NCBI RefSeq assembly: GCF_019429525.1
Contig: NZ_JAHXZL010000001.1
Span: forward strand, 62,001 to 126,000
DNA length: 64,000 nucleotides
From: Sphingomonas folli
Lineage (GTDB): Bacteria > Pseudomonadota > Alphaproteobacteria > Sphingomonadales > Sphingomonadaceae
Direction: 5' to 3'
Shown: positions 9,539 through 18,859 of the stretch, piece by piece
Numbering within the stretch: the first letter of the stretch is position 1
Layout of the letters: the number at the start of each line of letters is the position of its first letter
The notes under the pieces: model-generated
Told to the model about the DNA's origin: nothing
Databases searched by the model: none
The model's input: only the letters and a program-made list of their open reading frames with translations
Position numbers and translations under genes: made by a program

Positions 9539-10191
9539 ACCGGGTGCGCGAGGGGCCGTTGTGGGACGCGATCAAGCGATCGCAGCTGGTGATCGAGTTC
9601 GCGCCCGACGGCACGATCACCTGGGTGAACGAGCGCTTCCTCCAGGCGATGGGGTATGGCGCGCGCGAGGTCGAGGGGCGGCACCATCGGCTGCTATGCC
9701 CCGCCGCCTTCGCCGACTCCCCCGACTATGCCGCGCTCTGGCACGCGCTCGCGCAGGGCAAGCACCAGAGCGGCCTGTTCGAGCGGGTCGCGCGCGACGG
9801 TAGCGCGGTGTGGCTGCGCGCGGTCTACACGCCGATCACCGACGACAGCGGCGCGGTCGAGCGGATCGTCAAATTCGCCAGCGACGTCACCGCGGAGGTG
9901 AACCTCGCCGACGAGGTCGAGCTGCGGCTGAGCGAGAGCCTGCGCTACCGCGGCGAGGCCGAGGTCGATCGCGGCAAGATGGAAGCGTTGATCGAGCAGC
10001 TCGGCAGCGTGGTCGACGCCATCGCCGGCATCGCGGCGCAGACCAACCTGCTCGCGCTGAATGCCTCGATCGAGGCGGCGCGCGCGGGCGACGCGGGGCG
10101 CGGCTTCGCGGTGGTCGCCGCTGAGGTGAAGAAGCTGGCGGGCGACACCCAGGCGGCGACTCTGCGCGCGCGCCAGATGATCGCGGCGTAG
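9526..10191 (+). CDS. Short cytoplasmic PAS-domain methyl-accepting chemotaxis-type protein
   Basis: A soluble 221-residue sensor. Residues ~10-125 form a PAS domain ([22 protein letters not shown] ... [20 protein letters not shown]), followed by a short helical linker. Then comes the highly conserved tip of the MCP signalling hairpin ([35 protein letters not shown]), the CheA/CheW contact site. The protein stops about 20 residues past the tip, so the hairpin is far shorter than in normal receptors (several hundred residues), and no transmembrane or HAMP part is present. The start is unsure: ATG 9526 has no ribosome site, whereas GTG 9544 follows GAGGA by 7 bases and loses only 6 residues. 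No other chemotaxis gene is near. Confidence 0.85.
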   Translation: MNEENRVREGPLWDAIKRSQLVIEFAPDGTITWVNERFLQAMGYGAREVEGRHHRLLCPAAFADSPDYAALWHALAQGKHQSGLFERVARDGSAVWLRAVYTPITDDSGAVERIVKFASDVTAEVNLADEVELRLSESLRYRGEAEVDRGKMEALIEQLGSVVDAIAGIAAQTNLLALNASIEAARAGDAGRGFAVVAAEVKKLAGDTQAATLRARQMIAA

Positions 10192-10286
10192 CGAGCGGCG
10201 CGCCCCTGGAGCCCGACTCACCGGGGTTTAAGTGGGCTTCGGCTAAGGCCGGAGCCAAGCTCCCTGGGAACGACGCGCGTGGCTCT

Positions 10287-10312
10287 GGGCTCCTGCCCGC
10301 GCAGGAGCACGC
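10287..10312. repeat. Short palindromic repeat, family C
   Basis: GGGCTCCTGCCCGCGCAGGAGCACG-type hairpin between the mini-MCP and tesB stops, sharing its core with the elements at 6172, 23081 and 56566. A related weaker half (CCTGGAGCCC... GGAGCC) lies at about 10204-10256, so the full element may begin there. Confidence 0.55.
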
Positions 10313-10339
10313 CCGCCCGTCGGACGTGGCGCATCCCTC

Positions 10340-11236
10340 TCATCGATCGGCGTCGATCCCCCCTCGCTGCCGCCGCCGGATCAGGCCCTCCTGCGCCACG
10401 CTCGCCACCAGCCGCCCGTCACGCGCGTAGATCGCGCCGCGGTTGTATCCGCGTCCGCCGCCGGCCCAGGGACTGTCCGACGCGTACAATAGCCACTCGT
10501 CCACCCGCGCCGGGGCGTGCAGCCACAGTGCATGGTCGAGGCTGGCGGTCTGCATCCCGGGCGTGGTCCAGCTCACCCCGTGCGGCAGCATCGCGGTGCT
10601 GAGCAGCGCGGTGTCGCTGGCATAGGCGAGCAGCGCGCGGTGCACCGCCGGATCGTCGCCGAGCGGTGCCACCGCGCGGAACCAGCTGTGCTGCACCGGC
10701 TCGCGCGGTGCGGGATCGGTCCAGCGCCGCGGCGCGACGGGGCGGAACTCGATCGGCCGCTCGCGCAGCAGCGCGGCGCGCCAGCGCTCGGGAATGCTCT
10801 CGCGCTGCTCGATCCGCCACTCGCGCTCGCTCCGCAGCGTCTCGGGACCGGGCACCTCGGGCATCGGCGCCTGGTGGTGGAAGCCTTCCTCCTCGCGCTG
10901 GAACGAGGCGGTGAGCGTCAGGATCGGCCGCTCGTCCTGCCACGCCACGACGCGGCGCGTGGCGAAGCTGGCACCGTCGAAGTCGCGGGTCACGCGATAG
11001 TCGATCGGCGCCGCCTCGGACCCCGGCCGCATGAAATAGCCGTGGAGCGAGTGCGCCGCGCGGCCGGCGACCGTGCGCTGCGCTGCCTGGAGCGCCTGCG
11101 CCACGACCTGACCGCCGAACACTCGCCCGATCCCGCCGGTCGAGCGGCGCCCGCGGAACAGGTCGACGTCGACCGCGACGACGTCGAGCAGGTCGACGAG
11201 GTCGGCGACGAGTGCCGCCGGCGTTGCCTCCTCCAT
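10340..11236 (-). CDS. tesB: Acyl-CoA thioesterase II
   Basis: Double-hotdog thioesterase of 298 residues that hydrolyses medium- and long-chain acyl-CoA to free acid and CoA in the cytoplasm. Family features are the GRVFGGQVVAQALQAAQRTV segment in the first hotdog, HSLHGYFMRPG, and the second-hotdog motif TASLDHALWLHAP, which holds the catalytic Asp. Length fits E. coli TesB (286). It starts only 8 bases after the stop of the acyl-CoA dehydrogenase upstream, so the two are almost certainly co-transcribed as the end of a fatty-acid degradation cluster running on the minus strand from 15971. Confidence 0.95.
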   Translation of the reverse strand: MEEATPAALVADLVDLLDVVAVDVDLFRGRRSTGGIGRVFGGQVVAQALQAAQRTVAGRAAHSLHGYFMRPGSEAAPIDYRVTRDFDGASFATRRVVAWQDERPILTLTASFQREEEGFHHQAPMPEVPGPETLRSEREWRIEQRESIPERWRAALLRERPIEFRPVAPRRWTDPAPREPVQHSWFRAVAPLGDDPAVHRALLAYASDTALLSTAMLPHGVSWTTPGMQTASLDHALWLHAPARVDEWLLYASDSPWAGGGRGYNRGAIYARDGRLVASVAQEGLIRRRQRGGIDADR

Positions 11237-11244
11237 CGCGCGGG

Positions 11245-12372
11245 TCAGTAGCCGGCGGCGCGCGCGAGCCGTTCGGCGTGATAGTGCGCGTCGCCGAACA
11301 TCTCGGCGAGCACGCGCGCGCGCTTCATGTAGAAGCCGACGTCATATTCGTCGGTCATGCCGATCCCGCCGTGCATCTGCACGCTCTCCTGCACCGACAG
11401 CGTGGTCGCCAGCCCGGTCATCGCCTTGGCGACGGAGACCGCCTCGTCGGCGGCGTCGCTGCCGGCGTCGAGCAACTGCTGTGCCTTGAGCAAAGCGGCG
11501 CGCGCCACCTCCATCTCGCTGTAGAGATGCGCGGCACGGTGCTGGAGCGCCTGGAAGCTGCCGATCGGCACGCCGAACTGCTTGCGCTGCTTGAGATAAG
11601 CGATCGTCATGTCCATCGCGCCGGCGCCGACTCCGACCAACTCGGCCGCCGCGCCGGTGCGCCCGGCACGCAGCGCGCGGTCGAGCACGGCGCGGCCGGC
11701 GTCGACCTCGCCGAGCACCGCGTCGGCGTCGACCGTGACGTCCTCCAGCGTCAGCCGAGCGGCGACGCTGGAGTCGGCGAGCCGCTCGGGTGTGGCGTCG
11801 AGGCCCGGCGCGTCGCGCGGCACCGCGAACAGCGTGACCCCCTCGGCGTCGTCGTCCGCGCCCGCGGTGCGCGCGGCGATGATCAGCACGTCGGCGACAT
11901 GGCCGTGGGTGACGAACTGCTTGGCACCAGACAGGCGGAAGCCGTTGCCCTCGCGCTCGGCGCGGAGCGCGACGCGGTCGCGGTGCTTGGCGCCCTCGTC
12001 GATCGCGAGCGCGGCGACGGTCTCGCCGGCGAGGATACCCGGGTACCAGCGCTCGGCCTGCGCGCCGCCGCGCAGCGCCTCCACCGCGGCGACCGCGGTG
12101 GTGAGGAAGGGGGAGGGCGACAGGTTGCGTCCGATCTCCTCGAGCACCACCCCCGCCTCGACGTGGCCGAGCCCGAGCCCGCCCTGCTCCTCGCCGATCA
12201 GGATGCCGGTGAAGCCCATCTCGGCGAACTGCTTCCATAGGTCGCGCGAGAAGCCGGCCGGGTCGCCGGCGTCGCGCAGGCGGCGCAGGTGGGAGACGGG
12301 GGCGTGCTCGGCGACGAAGTCCCTGGCGGTGTCGCGGAGCATCGTCTGTTCGTCGTTGAGGTAGAGCGGCAT
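11245..12372 (-). CDS. Acyl-CoA dehydrogenase family protein (second of two)
   Basis: FAD flavoenzyme of 375 residues that introduces the 2,3-double bond into acyl-CoA. The start at 12372 (MPLYLNDEQTMLRDTARDF) follows an AGGAG on the minus strand; an in-frame upstream start at 12453 would run through an intergenic repeat. The ACAD N-terminal helical domain, the flavin-binding middle strand (SGAKQFVTHGHVADVLIIAA) and the C-terminal helical domain (RKQFGVPIGSFQALQHRAA, MHGGIGMTDEYDVGFYMKRA) are all present. Sphingomonads often pair two ACADs like this, possibly as a heteromer for branched or sterol-type substrates; that pairing is inference. Confidence 0.93.
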   Translation of the reverse strand: MPLYLNDEQTMLRDTARDFVAEHAPVSHLRRLRDAGDPAGFSRDLWKQFAEMGFTGILIGEEQGGLGLGHVEAGVVLEEIGRNLSPSPFLTTAVAAVEALRGGAQAERWYPGILAGETVAALAIDEGAKHRDRVALRAEREGNGFRLSGAKQFVTHGHVADVLIIAARTAGADDDAEGVTLFAVPRDAPGLDATPERLADSSVAARLTLEDVTVDADAVLGEVDAGRAVLDRALRAGRTGAAAELVGVGAGAMDMTIAYLKQRKQFGVPIGSFQALQHRAAHLYSEMEVARAALLKAQQLLDAGSDAADEAVSVAKAMTGLATTLSVQESVQMHGGIGMTDEYDVGFYMKRARVLAEMFGDAHYHAERLARAAGY

Positions 12373-12388
12373 GGTCGGACTCCTTTCT

Positions 12389-12503
12389 CCCTCTCCCGTG
12401 GGGAAAGGGGCGGGGTGGGGGTGAGGCGCGGTGGCGCTTCCTCTCACCCTCACCCTTCCGCCGCGCTGGCGCGCGGCTCCTTCCCTCTCCCGTCGGGAGA
12501 GGG
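12389..12503. repeat. Intergenic palindromic repeat (CCCTCTCCCGT...GGGAGAGGG type)
   Basis: The gap between the two ACAD genes is filled by a GC-rich element with CCCTCTCCCGT near each end, a TGGGGGTGAGG / CCTCACCCTCACCC inner pair and a GCGCGCTGGCGCGC-like centre. It can fold into a long branched hairpin. One clear copy in the window; similar sequences are common between genes in sphingomonads. Confidence 0.6.
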
Positions 12504-12511
12504 TCTATGGC

Positions 12512-13699
12512 TCACGCCCCCGGCAGCTCGAGGATACGCTTGGCGACGATGTTGAGCTGGATCTCGCTCGTCCCGCCCTCGATCGAATTGGCCTTGGTGC
12601 GCAGCCAGGCGCGCGCGCCCGCGCCGCCGCGCGACCGCTCACTCTCCCACTCGAGCGCGTCCGACCCACCCGCCGCCATCATCAACTCGTGGCGCGCCTT
12701 GTTCAGCTCGGTGCCGACGTACTTCATCATGCTCGGCTGCGCGGGATGCGCGCGGCCCGCCTTGAGCTCGTCGATGAAGCGCTCCGACATCGCCGCGAAC
12801 GCCCTGGCGCGGACCTCGAACAAAGCGATCTGCGCGCGCAGCAGCGGGTCGGCGAGGCGGCCGTCGTGGTCGAGCCCGACCGTCGCGATCGCGCCCTCCA
12901 CCAGCGGGTTGCGCCCGCCGCTCGCCAGCCCCATGCCGCTGATCATCTCGCGCTCGTGGCCGAGAAGATATTTGGCGACGTCCCAGCCCTTGTTCTCGTC
13001 GTGCACGCGGTTGGCCTTGGGCACCTTCACGTCGTCCATGAAGGTCTCGCAGAAGGGCGAATAGCCGCTGATCAGCAGGATCGGCTTGGTCGAGACCCCG
13101 GGCGAGTCCATGTCGAACAGCACGAAGCTGATCCCGCCCTGCTTCGATTCCTTGCTCGTCCGCACGAGGCAGAAGATCCAGTCGGCCTTGTCGGCATAGC
13201 TGGTCCACACCTTCTGGCCGTTGACGACATAATGGTCGCCCGCGTCCACGGCGCTGGCGGCGAGGCCGGCGAGGTCGGAACCGGCGTTGGGCTCGGAATA
13301 GCCCTGGCACCAGCGGATCTCACCGCGCGCGATCCTCGGCAGATGCTCCCGCTTCTGCGCCTCGGTGCCATATCGGAGCAGCGCCGGGCCGAGCATCGAG
13401 ATGCCGAACGAGTTGAGCGGGTTGCGCGCGCGGATCGCGGCCATCTCCTCGCGCAGCACCTTGGTCTCGGCCGGGGAGAGCCCGCCCCCGCCATAGTCCT
13501 TGGGCCAGTCGGGGACGGTCCAGCCGCGCTCCGCCATCGCCCTGAGCCAGCGCGCCTGCGGCGGGTTGGCCGCGGGATCGTAGCGCCGGCCGCCCCAGCA
13601 GATGTCGGTGTCGGCGCGGACCGGCTCGCGCATCTCGGGCGGGCAGTGTTCGGCCAGCCAGGCGCGGGTCTCGGCGCGGAAGGTGTCGAGGTCGGTCAT
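12512..13699 (-). CDS. Acyl-CoA dehydrogenase family protein (first of two)
   Basis: A 395-residue acyl-CoA dehydrogenase. The segment WCQGYSEPNAGSDLAGL, the flavin-contact strand YVVNGQKVWTSYADKADWIFCLVRT and the C-terminal EGGTSEIQLNIVAKRIL match the family; the N-terminal helical domain starts at once (MTDLDTFRAETRAWLAEH). It starts from ATG 13699 with GAGGA upstream. It is 139 bp before the second ACAD and 253 bp after the FadJ-like gene, both gaps holding repeats. The substrate is not readable, although the set with FadJ and TesB points to beta-oxidation of long or unusual acyl chains. Confidence 0.93.
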   Translation of the reverse strand: MTDLDTFRAETRAWLAEHCPPEMREPVRADTDICWGGRRYDPAANPPQARWLRAMAERGWTVPDWPKDYGGGGLSPAETKVLREEMAAIRARNPLNSFGISMLGPALLRYGTEAQKREHLPRIARGEIRWCQGYSEPNAGSDLAGLAASAVDAGDHYVVNGQKVWTSYADKADWIFCLVRTSKESKQGGISFVLFDMDSPGVSTKPILLISGYSPFCETFMDDVKVPKANRVHDENKGWDVAKYLLGHEREMISGMGLASGGRNPLVEGAIATVGLDHDGRLADPLLRAQIALFEVRARAFAAMSERFIDELKAGRAHPAQPSMMKYVGTELNKARHELMMAAGGSDALEWESERSRGGAGARAWLRTKANSIEGGTSEIQLNIVAKRILELPGA

Positions 13700-13777
13700 C
13701 GGCGGGTCCTCGCTTGAGACATAAGTGGGTCGCGGACGGCGGCCGTACAGTCGAGGGCGGCGGTGCCGACCGCCGCC

Positions 13778-13871
13778 GTCATCCCGGACGTGTTCCGGGA
13801 TGCACCGTGCCGCTTACTCAGGCGTGGCGGCGCGTGCGGGACAGTGGATCCTGAAACGAGTTCAGGATGAC
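13778..13871. repeat. Palindromic repeat, family B, copy 1
   Basis: GTCATCCCGGACGTGTTCCGGGAT at the left and GGATCCTGAAACGAGTTCAGGATGAC at the right, joined by about 45 bases. Each end is itself a hairpin and the outer ends are complementary. Related copies are at 49135 and 51186. It occupies most of the 253-bp gap between two fatty-acid genes. Confidence 0.7.
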
Positions 13872-13952
13872 GCCGGCGGGTGGGGACAAGTCGCGTGCCA
13901 TGACTGGCCGAACCAGGCCTTCTATCTCGCGACCGCCCACCATCCCGAGCCG

Positions 13953-15971
13953 TCACTTGATCTCACCCGCGCGCAGGCTCTTCGCCACGGTGAAGCCGTG
14001 CTTCTCCAGCCCGGCGACGACCTTGTCATAGCCCTCGGTCTTGGCCCAGAACATCGGGCCGCCGCGATAGACCGGCCAGCCATAGCCGTAGATCCACACC
14101 ACATCGACGTCGGACGCGCGCTGCGCCTTGCCCTCCTCCAGGATCAGCGCGCCCTCATTCACCATCGGGTAGAGCGTGCGCTCGACGATCTCCTCGTCGG
14201 TCACCTCATGCTGCGGCGTGCCGGTCCGCTCGCGCCACTCCTGGATGATCTCGGCGACGCGCGGGGAGGGGGTGGGGGTGCGCTTCTCGTCATAGTCGTA
14301 GAAGCCGGCCTGCTTCTTCTGCCCCCATCGGCCCTCGGCGGCGAGCGCGTCGCGGACGCTCTCGATCCGGCTCGGGTCGCGGTGCCAGCCGATATCGACG
14401 CCGGCGAGATCGGCCATCTGGAACGGCCCCATCGGCATGCCGAACTCGGTGTGGACTCGGTCGATCTGCTCGGGCGTGGCGCCCTCCAGCAGCAGCTTGT
14501 TGGCCTCGACCTGGCGCGGCATCAGCATGCGATTGCCGATGAAGCCGTAGGTGACGCCCGCCACCACCGCGACCTTCCGGATCTTCTTGGCCAGCGCCAT
14601 CACCGTCGCGAGCACGTCGGGCGCGGTCCTCGCACCGCGCACCACCTCGAGCAGCTTCATCACGTTGGCGGGCGAGAAGAAGTGCATGCCGAGCACGTCC
14701 TGCGGCCGCCGCGTGCAGGCGGCGATCGCGTCGATGTCGAGATAGGAGGTGTTCGACGCGAGGATCGCGCCCGGCTTGGCGATACCGTCGAGCCGCGCGA
14801 AGATCTCCTTCTTCACGTCCATGTTCTCGTACACCGCCTCGATCACGAGGTCGCAGTCCGCCAGCGAGTCGAAGTCGAGCGTCGGCGTCAGCGCCGCCAT
14901 CGCCGCCTCGACCTGCTCGGGCCTCATTCGCCCCTTGGCCGCGGTCGCCTCGTAGTTCCTGCGGATCACGCCCGTGCCGCGATCGAGCGCCTCCCGCGCG
15001 GTCTCGACGATCGTCACCGGGATCCCGGCGGAGAGGAAGTTCATCGCGATGCCGCCGCCCATCGTCCCCGCGCCGATCACGCCCACGCGCGCGATCGGGC
15101 GCAGCGCGATGTCGGCCGGCACGTCGTCGATCTTGCCGGCCTGGCGCTCGGCGAAGAAGATGTGGCGCTGCGCCGCCGACTGCACGCCCATAATGAGCCG
15201 CATGAACTCCTGGCGCTCATAGGCGAGTCCCTCGGCGAAGGGCAGCTCGGTCGCCTTGACGACGCAGGCGATATTGGCGGCGGGCGCGTCGAAGCCGCGG
15301 AAGCGGCGGGCGTTCTCCTTCTGGAAGGCGGCGACGGCCGACGGATCGGGCGCGGCGGTCTTCTCCGCGGCGCGCGGGATCGGGCGCTTGTCCTTGATCT
15401 CCTCCGCGAAGGCGAGCGCGTCGGCGGCGAGGCTGTCCTCGCCGACCACGCGGTCGATCAGCCCGGCCTCCTGCGCGCGCTTGGCCGAGATCGGTTCGCC
15501 CTTGGCGGTCATCTCGAGCGCCAGCGCCACGCCGCCGAGCCGCGGCAGCCGCTGCGTGCCGCCCGCGCCGGGCAGCAGGCCGAGCTTCACCTCGGGCGTG
15601 CCGATCTTCGCCGAGGGCACCGCCACGCGATAGTGGCAGCCGAGCGCCACCTCGCAGCCGCCGCCCAGCGCGGTGCCGTGGATCGCGGCGACGACGGGTT
15701 TGCCGCACGCCTCGATCATGTCGACCAGCACGGGCAGCAGCGGCTCGACCGGTGGCTTGCCGAACTCGGTGATGTCCGCGCCCGCGAAGAAGGTGCGCCC
15801 GTCGCAGCGGATCACCATCGCCGCGATCGACTGGTCCGCCACGCCCTCCTTGATCGCCGCCTCCAGTCCGACGCGCACCGCGGCGCCGAGCGCGTTCACC
15901 GGGGGATTGTCGGCGACGATCACGAGCACGTCGCCGTGGCGCTCGGTGCGGATCGGGGAGGGAGAGGTCAT
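13953..15971 (-). CDS. Bifunctional enoyl-CoA hydratase / 3-hydroxyacyl-CoA dehydrogenase (FadJ/FadB-like)
   Basis: A 672-residue multifunctional beta-oxidation enzyme. Residues ~1-190 are a crotonase domain ([21 protein letters not shown], oxyanion-hole region [19 protein letters not shown]). After it comes an NAD-binding Rossmann domain ([21 protein letters not shown]) and two 3HCDH C-terminal domains ([31 protein letters not shown]). It converts enoyl-CoA to 3-ketoacyl-CoA in two steps. The start is set at 15971 because the 57 upstream in-frame codons have no family similarity. It heads the minus-strand cluster with two ACADs and TesB; no thiolase is nearby. Confidence 0.95.
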   Translation of the reverse strand: MTSPSPIRTERHGDVLVIVADNPPVNALGAAVRVGLEAAIKEGVADQSIAAMVIRCDGRTFFAGADITEFGKPPVEPLLPVLVDMIEACGKPVVAAIHGTALGGGCEVALGCHYRVAVPSAKIGTPEVKLGLLPGAGGTQRLPRLGGVALALEMTAKGEPISAKRAQEAGLIDRVVGEDSLAADALAFAEEIKDKRPIPRAAEKTAAPDPSAVAAFQKENARRFRGFDAPAANIACVVKATELPFAEGLAYERQEFMRLIMGVQSAAQRHIFFAERQAGKIDDVPADIALRPIARVGVIGAGTMGGGIAMNFLSAGIPVTIVETAREALDRGTGVIRRNYEATAAKGRMRPEQVEAAMAALTPTLDFDSLADCDLVIEAVYENMDVKKEIFARLDGIAKPGAILASNTSYLDIDAIAACTRRPQDVLGMHFFSPANVMKLLEVVRGARTAPDVLATVMALAKKIRKVAVVAGVTYGFIGNRMLMPRQVEANKLLLEGATPEQIDRVHTEFGMPMGPFQMADLAGVDIGWHRDPSRIESVRDALAAEGRWGQKKQAGFYDYDEKRTPTPSPRVAEIIQEWRERTGTPQHEVTDEEIVERTLYPMVNEGALILEEGKAQRASDVDVVWIYGYGWPVYRGGPMFWAKTEGYDKVVAGLEKHGFTVAKSLRAGEIK

Positions 15972-16480
15972 GCGTGCGGTGCTCCTGCGGCGGTGTCGTT
16001 GTGGGGTGCGCTGGTCGGAATGGGGCAGTGAACGCGCGGAGGGCAGCGACGCCGCCTCTCCCCGCGCTGCCGGACGCGACGTGACGGTCGCCTCGTTCGG
16101 CTGGCAAGCCGCGACATCACTCCGTTGCCCTCCATACCTCACCTTCGAACGACTGGGGTTTGTATCGCCCCGACCACGTCGAAAATCAACTCACGTCTGG
16201 CGAACTGGCGGACCCGATGTTCGAGCGATGGCATGTGGCGCCGATGGCAGGGGAGGACGAGGTGCGCCGGACGCGCAGACGGACGAGGCAGTGTGCCTGG
16301 CCCCGACCGCGGCGAGGAGCGTCATCGCGACGAGAGAGGTGGTCTGTCGCGCGGCGCTGCCGCCCCCGTCCGATGACCTCATGCCGATGCGCGCCCAGCG
16401 GCGAGCGACGGCATCGGCGGGTCGCTGCCGTGCGACGCCATCGGCCAGATCGGCGAGCGTGAGTTCAAGGGCTTGTTCTG
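15972..16480. other. Gene-poor gap between the FadJ-like gene and the Crp/Fnr regulator
   Basis: About 560 bases lie between the divergent starts at 15971 and 16532. Open frames here (for example minus strand 16191-16640 and plus strand 16160-16462) have no recognisable domains and Arg/Pro-rich translations typical of GC-driven false frames. I see no RNA gene. It should hold the promoters of both flanking genes. Confidence 0.5.
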
Positions 16481-16506
16481 GGAACGTTTCGCGGCGTAGG
16501 GCTGTT
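16481..16506 (+). promoter_or_regulatory. Candidate EcfG-type promoter for the Crp/Fnr gene
   Basis: GGAAC at 16481-16485, a 17-base spacer, TGTT at 16503-16506; 8 of 9 bases match the EcfG consensus GGAAC-N16/17-CGTT. It lies 26 bases before the chosen start. The match may be chance in a GC-rich genome. Confidence 0.35.
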
Positions 16507-16531
16507 GCTCGATACAGCGGGGGGAGCAGTG

Positions 16532-17269
16532 ATGCGAGTGACACGGGACTTCCTCCGGGGGCGCGGTCGCGAGTCGATGAGCGAGGCCGACAAGGAGATC
16601 CTCGAGCGCGCGGTCGAGCGGGTCGAGACGTTGCCGGCACGCACGATCGTGACCCGACGCGGCGATCGTCTGCGCTACAGCACGCTGCTGCTCGACGGTG
16701 CGATGTGCCGTTACATGGACGCGCGCGACGGCTTCCGTCAGCTCGTCGCCTTGCAAGTGCCCGGCGACTTCGTCGACCTGCACGGCTACCCGCTGCGGCG
16801 GCTCGATCATGACGTCGGCACGCTGACCGAGGCGCGCGTGGCGATGATCTCGCACGCGGCGATCGACTCGATCGTCGCCGATCAGCCCCAGCTCGCGCGC
16901 ATCCTGTGGCGCTCGACGCTGCTCGACGCCGCGCTGCATCGCGAGTGGATCTTCCGCATCGGCCGGCTCGACGCGGCGGGGCGGATCGCGCATTTCCTGC
17001 TCGAGACGTATCATCGGCTCAAGGCGACGGGGCGCGGCAGCGACGGCGTGTTCGAGCTCGCCCTCATCCAGCAGGACCTCGGCGAGGCGTGCGGGCTCAC
17101 CAGCGTCCACGTCAACCGCACGCTGCGCCGGCTGCGCGAGGAGAGACTCGTCGAGGCGGCCCGCGGCACGGTGACGATCCTCGACGAGGCCGGGCTGGCG
17201 CGCGTCGGCGAGTTCGACTCCGACTACCTCTACCTCAAGGAAGGGCCCTGGCAGGCCGCCGCGGCCTGA
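16532..17269 (+). CDS. Crp/Fnr family transcriptional regulator
   Basis: A 245-residue DNA-binding regulator. The N-terminal part is a cyclic-nucleotide-binding-type beta-roll (DRLRYSTLLLDGAMCRYMDA, QVPGDFVDLHGYPLRR). The C-terminal part is a winged helix with the recognition region LGEACGLTSVHVNRTLRRLREERLV. There is no Fnr-type N-terminal cysteine cluster, so it is not an oxygen-sensing iron-sulfur Fnr; the single Cys at about residue 56 lies in the beta-roll. ATG 16532 follows GGGGGGAG closely and is preferred over an upstream TTG at 16505. Sphingomonads have many such regulators; the effector and targets are unknown. It stands alone, upstream of the AI-2E permease gene. Confidence 0.9.
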   Translation: MRVTRDFLRGRGRESMSEADKEILERAVERVETLPARTIVTRRGDRLRYSTLLLDGAMCRYMDARDGFRQLVALQVPGDFVDLHGYPLRRLDHDVGTLTEARVAMISHAAIDSIVADQPQLARILWRSTLLDAALHREWIFRIGRLDAAGRIAHFLLETYHRLKATGRGSDGVFELALIQQDLGEACGLTSVHVNRTLRRLREERLVEAARGTVTILDEAGLARVGEFDSDYLYLKEGPWQAAAA

Positions 17270-17315
17270 CGTCGACGCGCTTTCGCGCCGCCTTTCCTCT
17301 CGCTAGGTTGATCCG

Positions 17316-18533
17316 ATGGCCGACTCCCCGCCGCCGACCCCAGCGCCGGGCGCGCTACCGCCCGACGCCGCCGCTCTGTCGGCCGAGGGTGACCCGCAGG
17401 TGGTGCTGCGGCGCGACCGGCTGCTCGCCGCGCTGACGCTGACCGCGGGGGTCGGGCTGATGCTCGGCCTGCCGTTCGCGCTGAAGGCGGGCGCCGAGTT
17501 CTTCATGCCGACCGCGGTGGCGCTGGTGGTGGCGCTCGCGCTGATCCCGCTGCTCGAGTGGCTCGAGCGGCGTCGGCTGCCCTCGGCGGTGGCGGCGCTG
17601 GTCTGCGTGCTGCTGTTCCTGGTGATCGCCAACGTCGCGCTGGCCGCCATCGTGGTGCCGGCGACCGAGTTCTTCCGCCTGCTGCCCTCGCGGATCGGGC
17701 GCATCCAGGACAATCTCGCGCCGCTGCTGGATCTCTATTCCAGTCTCGAGAAATACGCCAACCGCACCTTGCGGCAGATCGCCAGCACCCCGGTGCGCCC
17801 GTCGCCGACGGCGGCGGTGGCGCCGCCCAGCTCGATCGTCGAGCTGGCCGCCACCTCGGCGCCGGCGGTGATCATCCAGGTGTTCTACGCGATCCTCGTC
17901 GCGTTCTTCTTCCTCTCGGGCTGGACGCGCACGCGCGAGCGGATGATCACCGAGCGCGCCAGCTTCGGTGGCGCCATGGCGACCGCGCGCGTCCTGCAGG
18001 AGATGGTCGACGACGTCTCCTCCTACCTCGGCACGATCACCGTGATCAACGTGGCGCTCGGCGCGATCATCGCCGGCGCGCTCCACCTGCTCGGCATGCC
18101 CTTCCCGCTGATGTGGGGCGGGATCGTCGCGCTGCTCAACTACATCCCTTATTTCGGGCCGGTGGTGGCGGCGCTGCTGCTCGCGGTCGGCGGGCTGATG
18201 ACCTTCAGCGACGTGTGGACCGCGCTGTCGGCGCCCGCCATCATGTACGGCGCGCACCTGATCGAGGCGAACGTCGTGACTCCGCTGATCGTCGGCCACC
18301 GGCTGACGATCAACCCGGTGATGATCCTGATCTCCATCTCCTTCTGGGGATGGGTGTGGGGGACGGTGGGGGCGCTGCTGGCGGTACCGATCCTGATCAT
18401 CGTGCAGACCATCCTGTCGGCCGCGGGGCGCCCCGATATCGCCGGTTTCCTGTTCGAGCACGGCACGCTGACTCGCACCCGCGAGGGACGGCCCGGGGTG
18501 CTCGCGCGGCGCGGCGAGAAAGACGCCGAATAG
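17316..18533 (+). CDS. AI-2E family transporter (PerM-type permease)
   Basis: An integral inner-membrane protein of 405 residues. Two hydrophobic helices start near residues 37 and 62 (TAGVGLMLGLPFALKAG, FFMPTAVALVVALALIPLL), another near 87. A soluble loop follows at ~115-175, then the conserved C-terminal core (LLNYIPYFGPVVAALLLAVGG, GHRLTINPVMILISISFWGWVWGTVGALLAVP). Family members have been linked to autoinducer-2 export or Na+/H+ exchange, but most have no proven substrate. Its stop is immediately followed by the TTGACA of the tRNA-Asp promoter. Confidence 0.92.
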   Translation: MADSPPPTPAPGALPPDAAALSAEGDPQVVLRRDRLLAALTLTAGVGLMLGLPFALKAGAEFFMPTAVALVVALALIPLLEWLERRRLPSAVAALVCVLLFLVIANVALAAIVVPATEFFRLLPSRIGRIQDNLAPLLDLYSSLEKYANRTLRQIASTPVRPSPTAAVAPPSSIVELAATSAPAVIIQVFYAILVAFFFLSGWTRTRERMITERASFGGAMATARVLQEMVDDVSSYLGTITVINVALGAIIAGALHLLGMPFPLMWGGIVALLNYIPYFGPVVAALLLAVGGLMTFSDVWTALSAPAIMYGAHLIEANVVTPLIVGHRLTINPVMILISISFWGWVWGTVGALLAVPILIIVQTILSAAGRPDIAGFLFEHGTLTRTREGRPGVLARRGEKDAE

Positions 18534-18536
18534 CCG

Positions 18537-18565
18537 TTGACAGCCCCCGGCGTGCCGCCTAGTTG
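18537..18565 (+). promoter_or_regulatory. Probable promoter of the tRNA-Asp genes
   Basis: Perfect TTGACA at 18537-18542, a 17-base spacer, and TAGTTG as -10 at 18560-18565. Transcription would start near 18572, about 15 bases before the first tRNA. No similar motif is evident before the second tRNA, so both copies may share this promoter. Confidence 0.6.
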
Positions 18566-18586
18566 GCGCGCCTCACGCTTCTGCAA

Positions 18587-18663
<77 letters not shown>

Positions 18664-18740
18664 CCCCTCGGGGAGGCCGCAGATCCAAGCATGACCGTCG
18701 TCTCAGCGCGTCGGGCCGTCGCCGGTCCGAGGTGTCACAC

Positions 18741-18817
<77 letters not shown>

Positions 18818-18859
18818 CGGTCCGTGGTGGTCGCGGTCGCGGGTGATCGCGACATCATC

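Noticed and set aside
13725..16031. A 768-codon plus-strand frame antisense to the FadJ-like gene
   Set aside because: It runs through a repeat and mirrors a well-conserved enzyme; the composition is Arg/His/Asp-rich.
16160..16640. Possible small genes in the gap before the Crp/Fnr regulator
   Set aside because: Candidates on either strand lack ribosome sites, domains and plausible composition.
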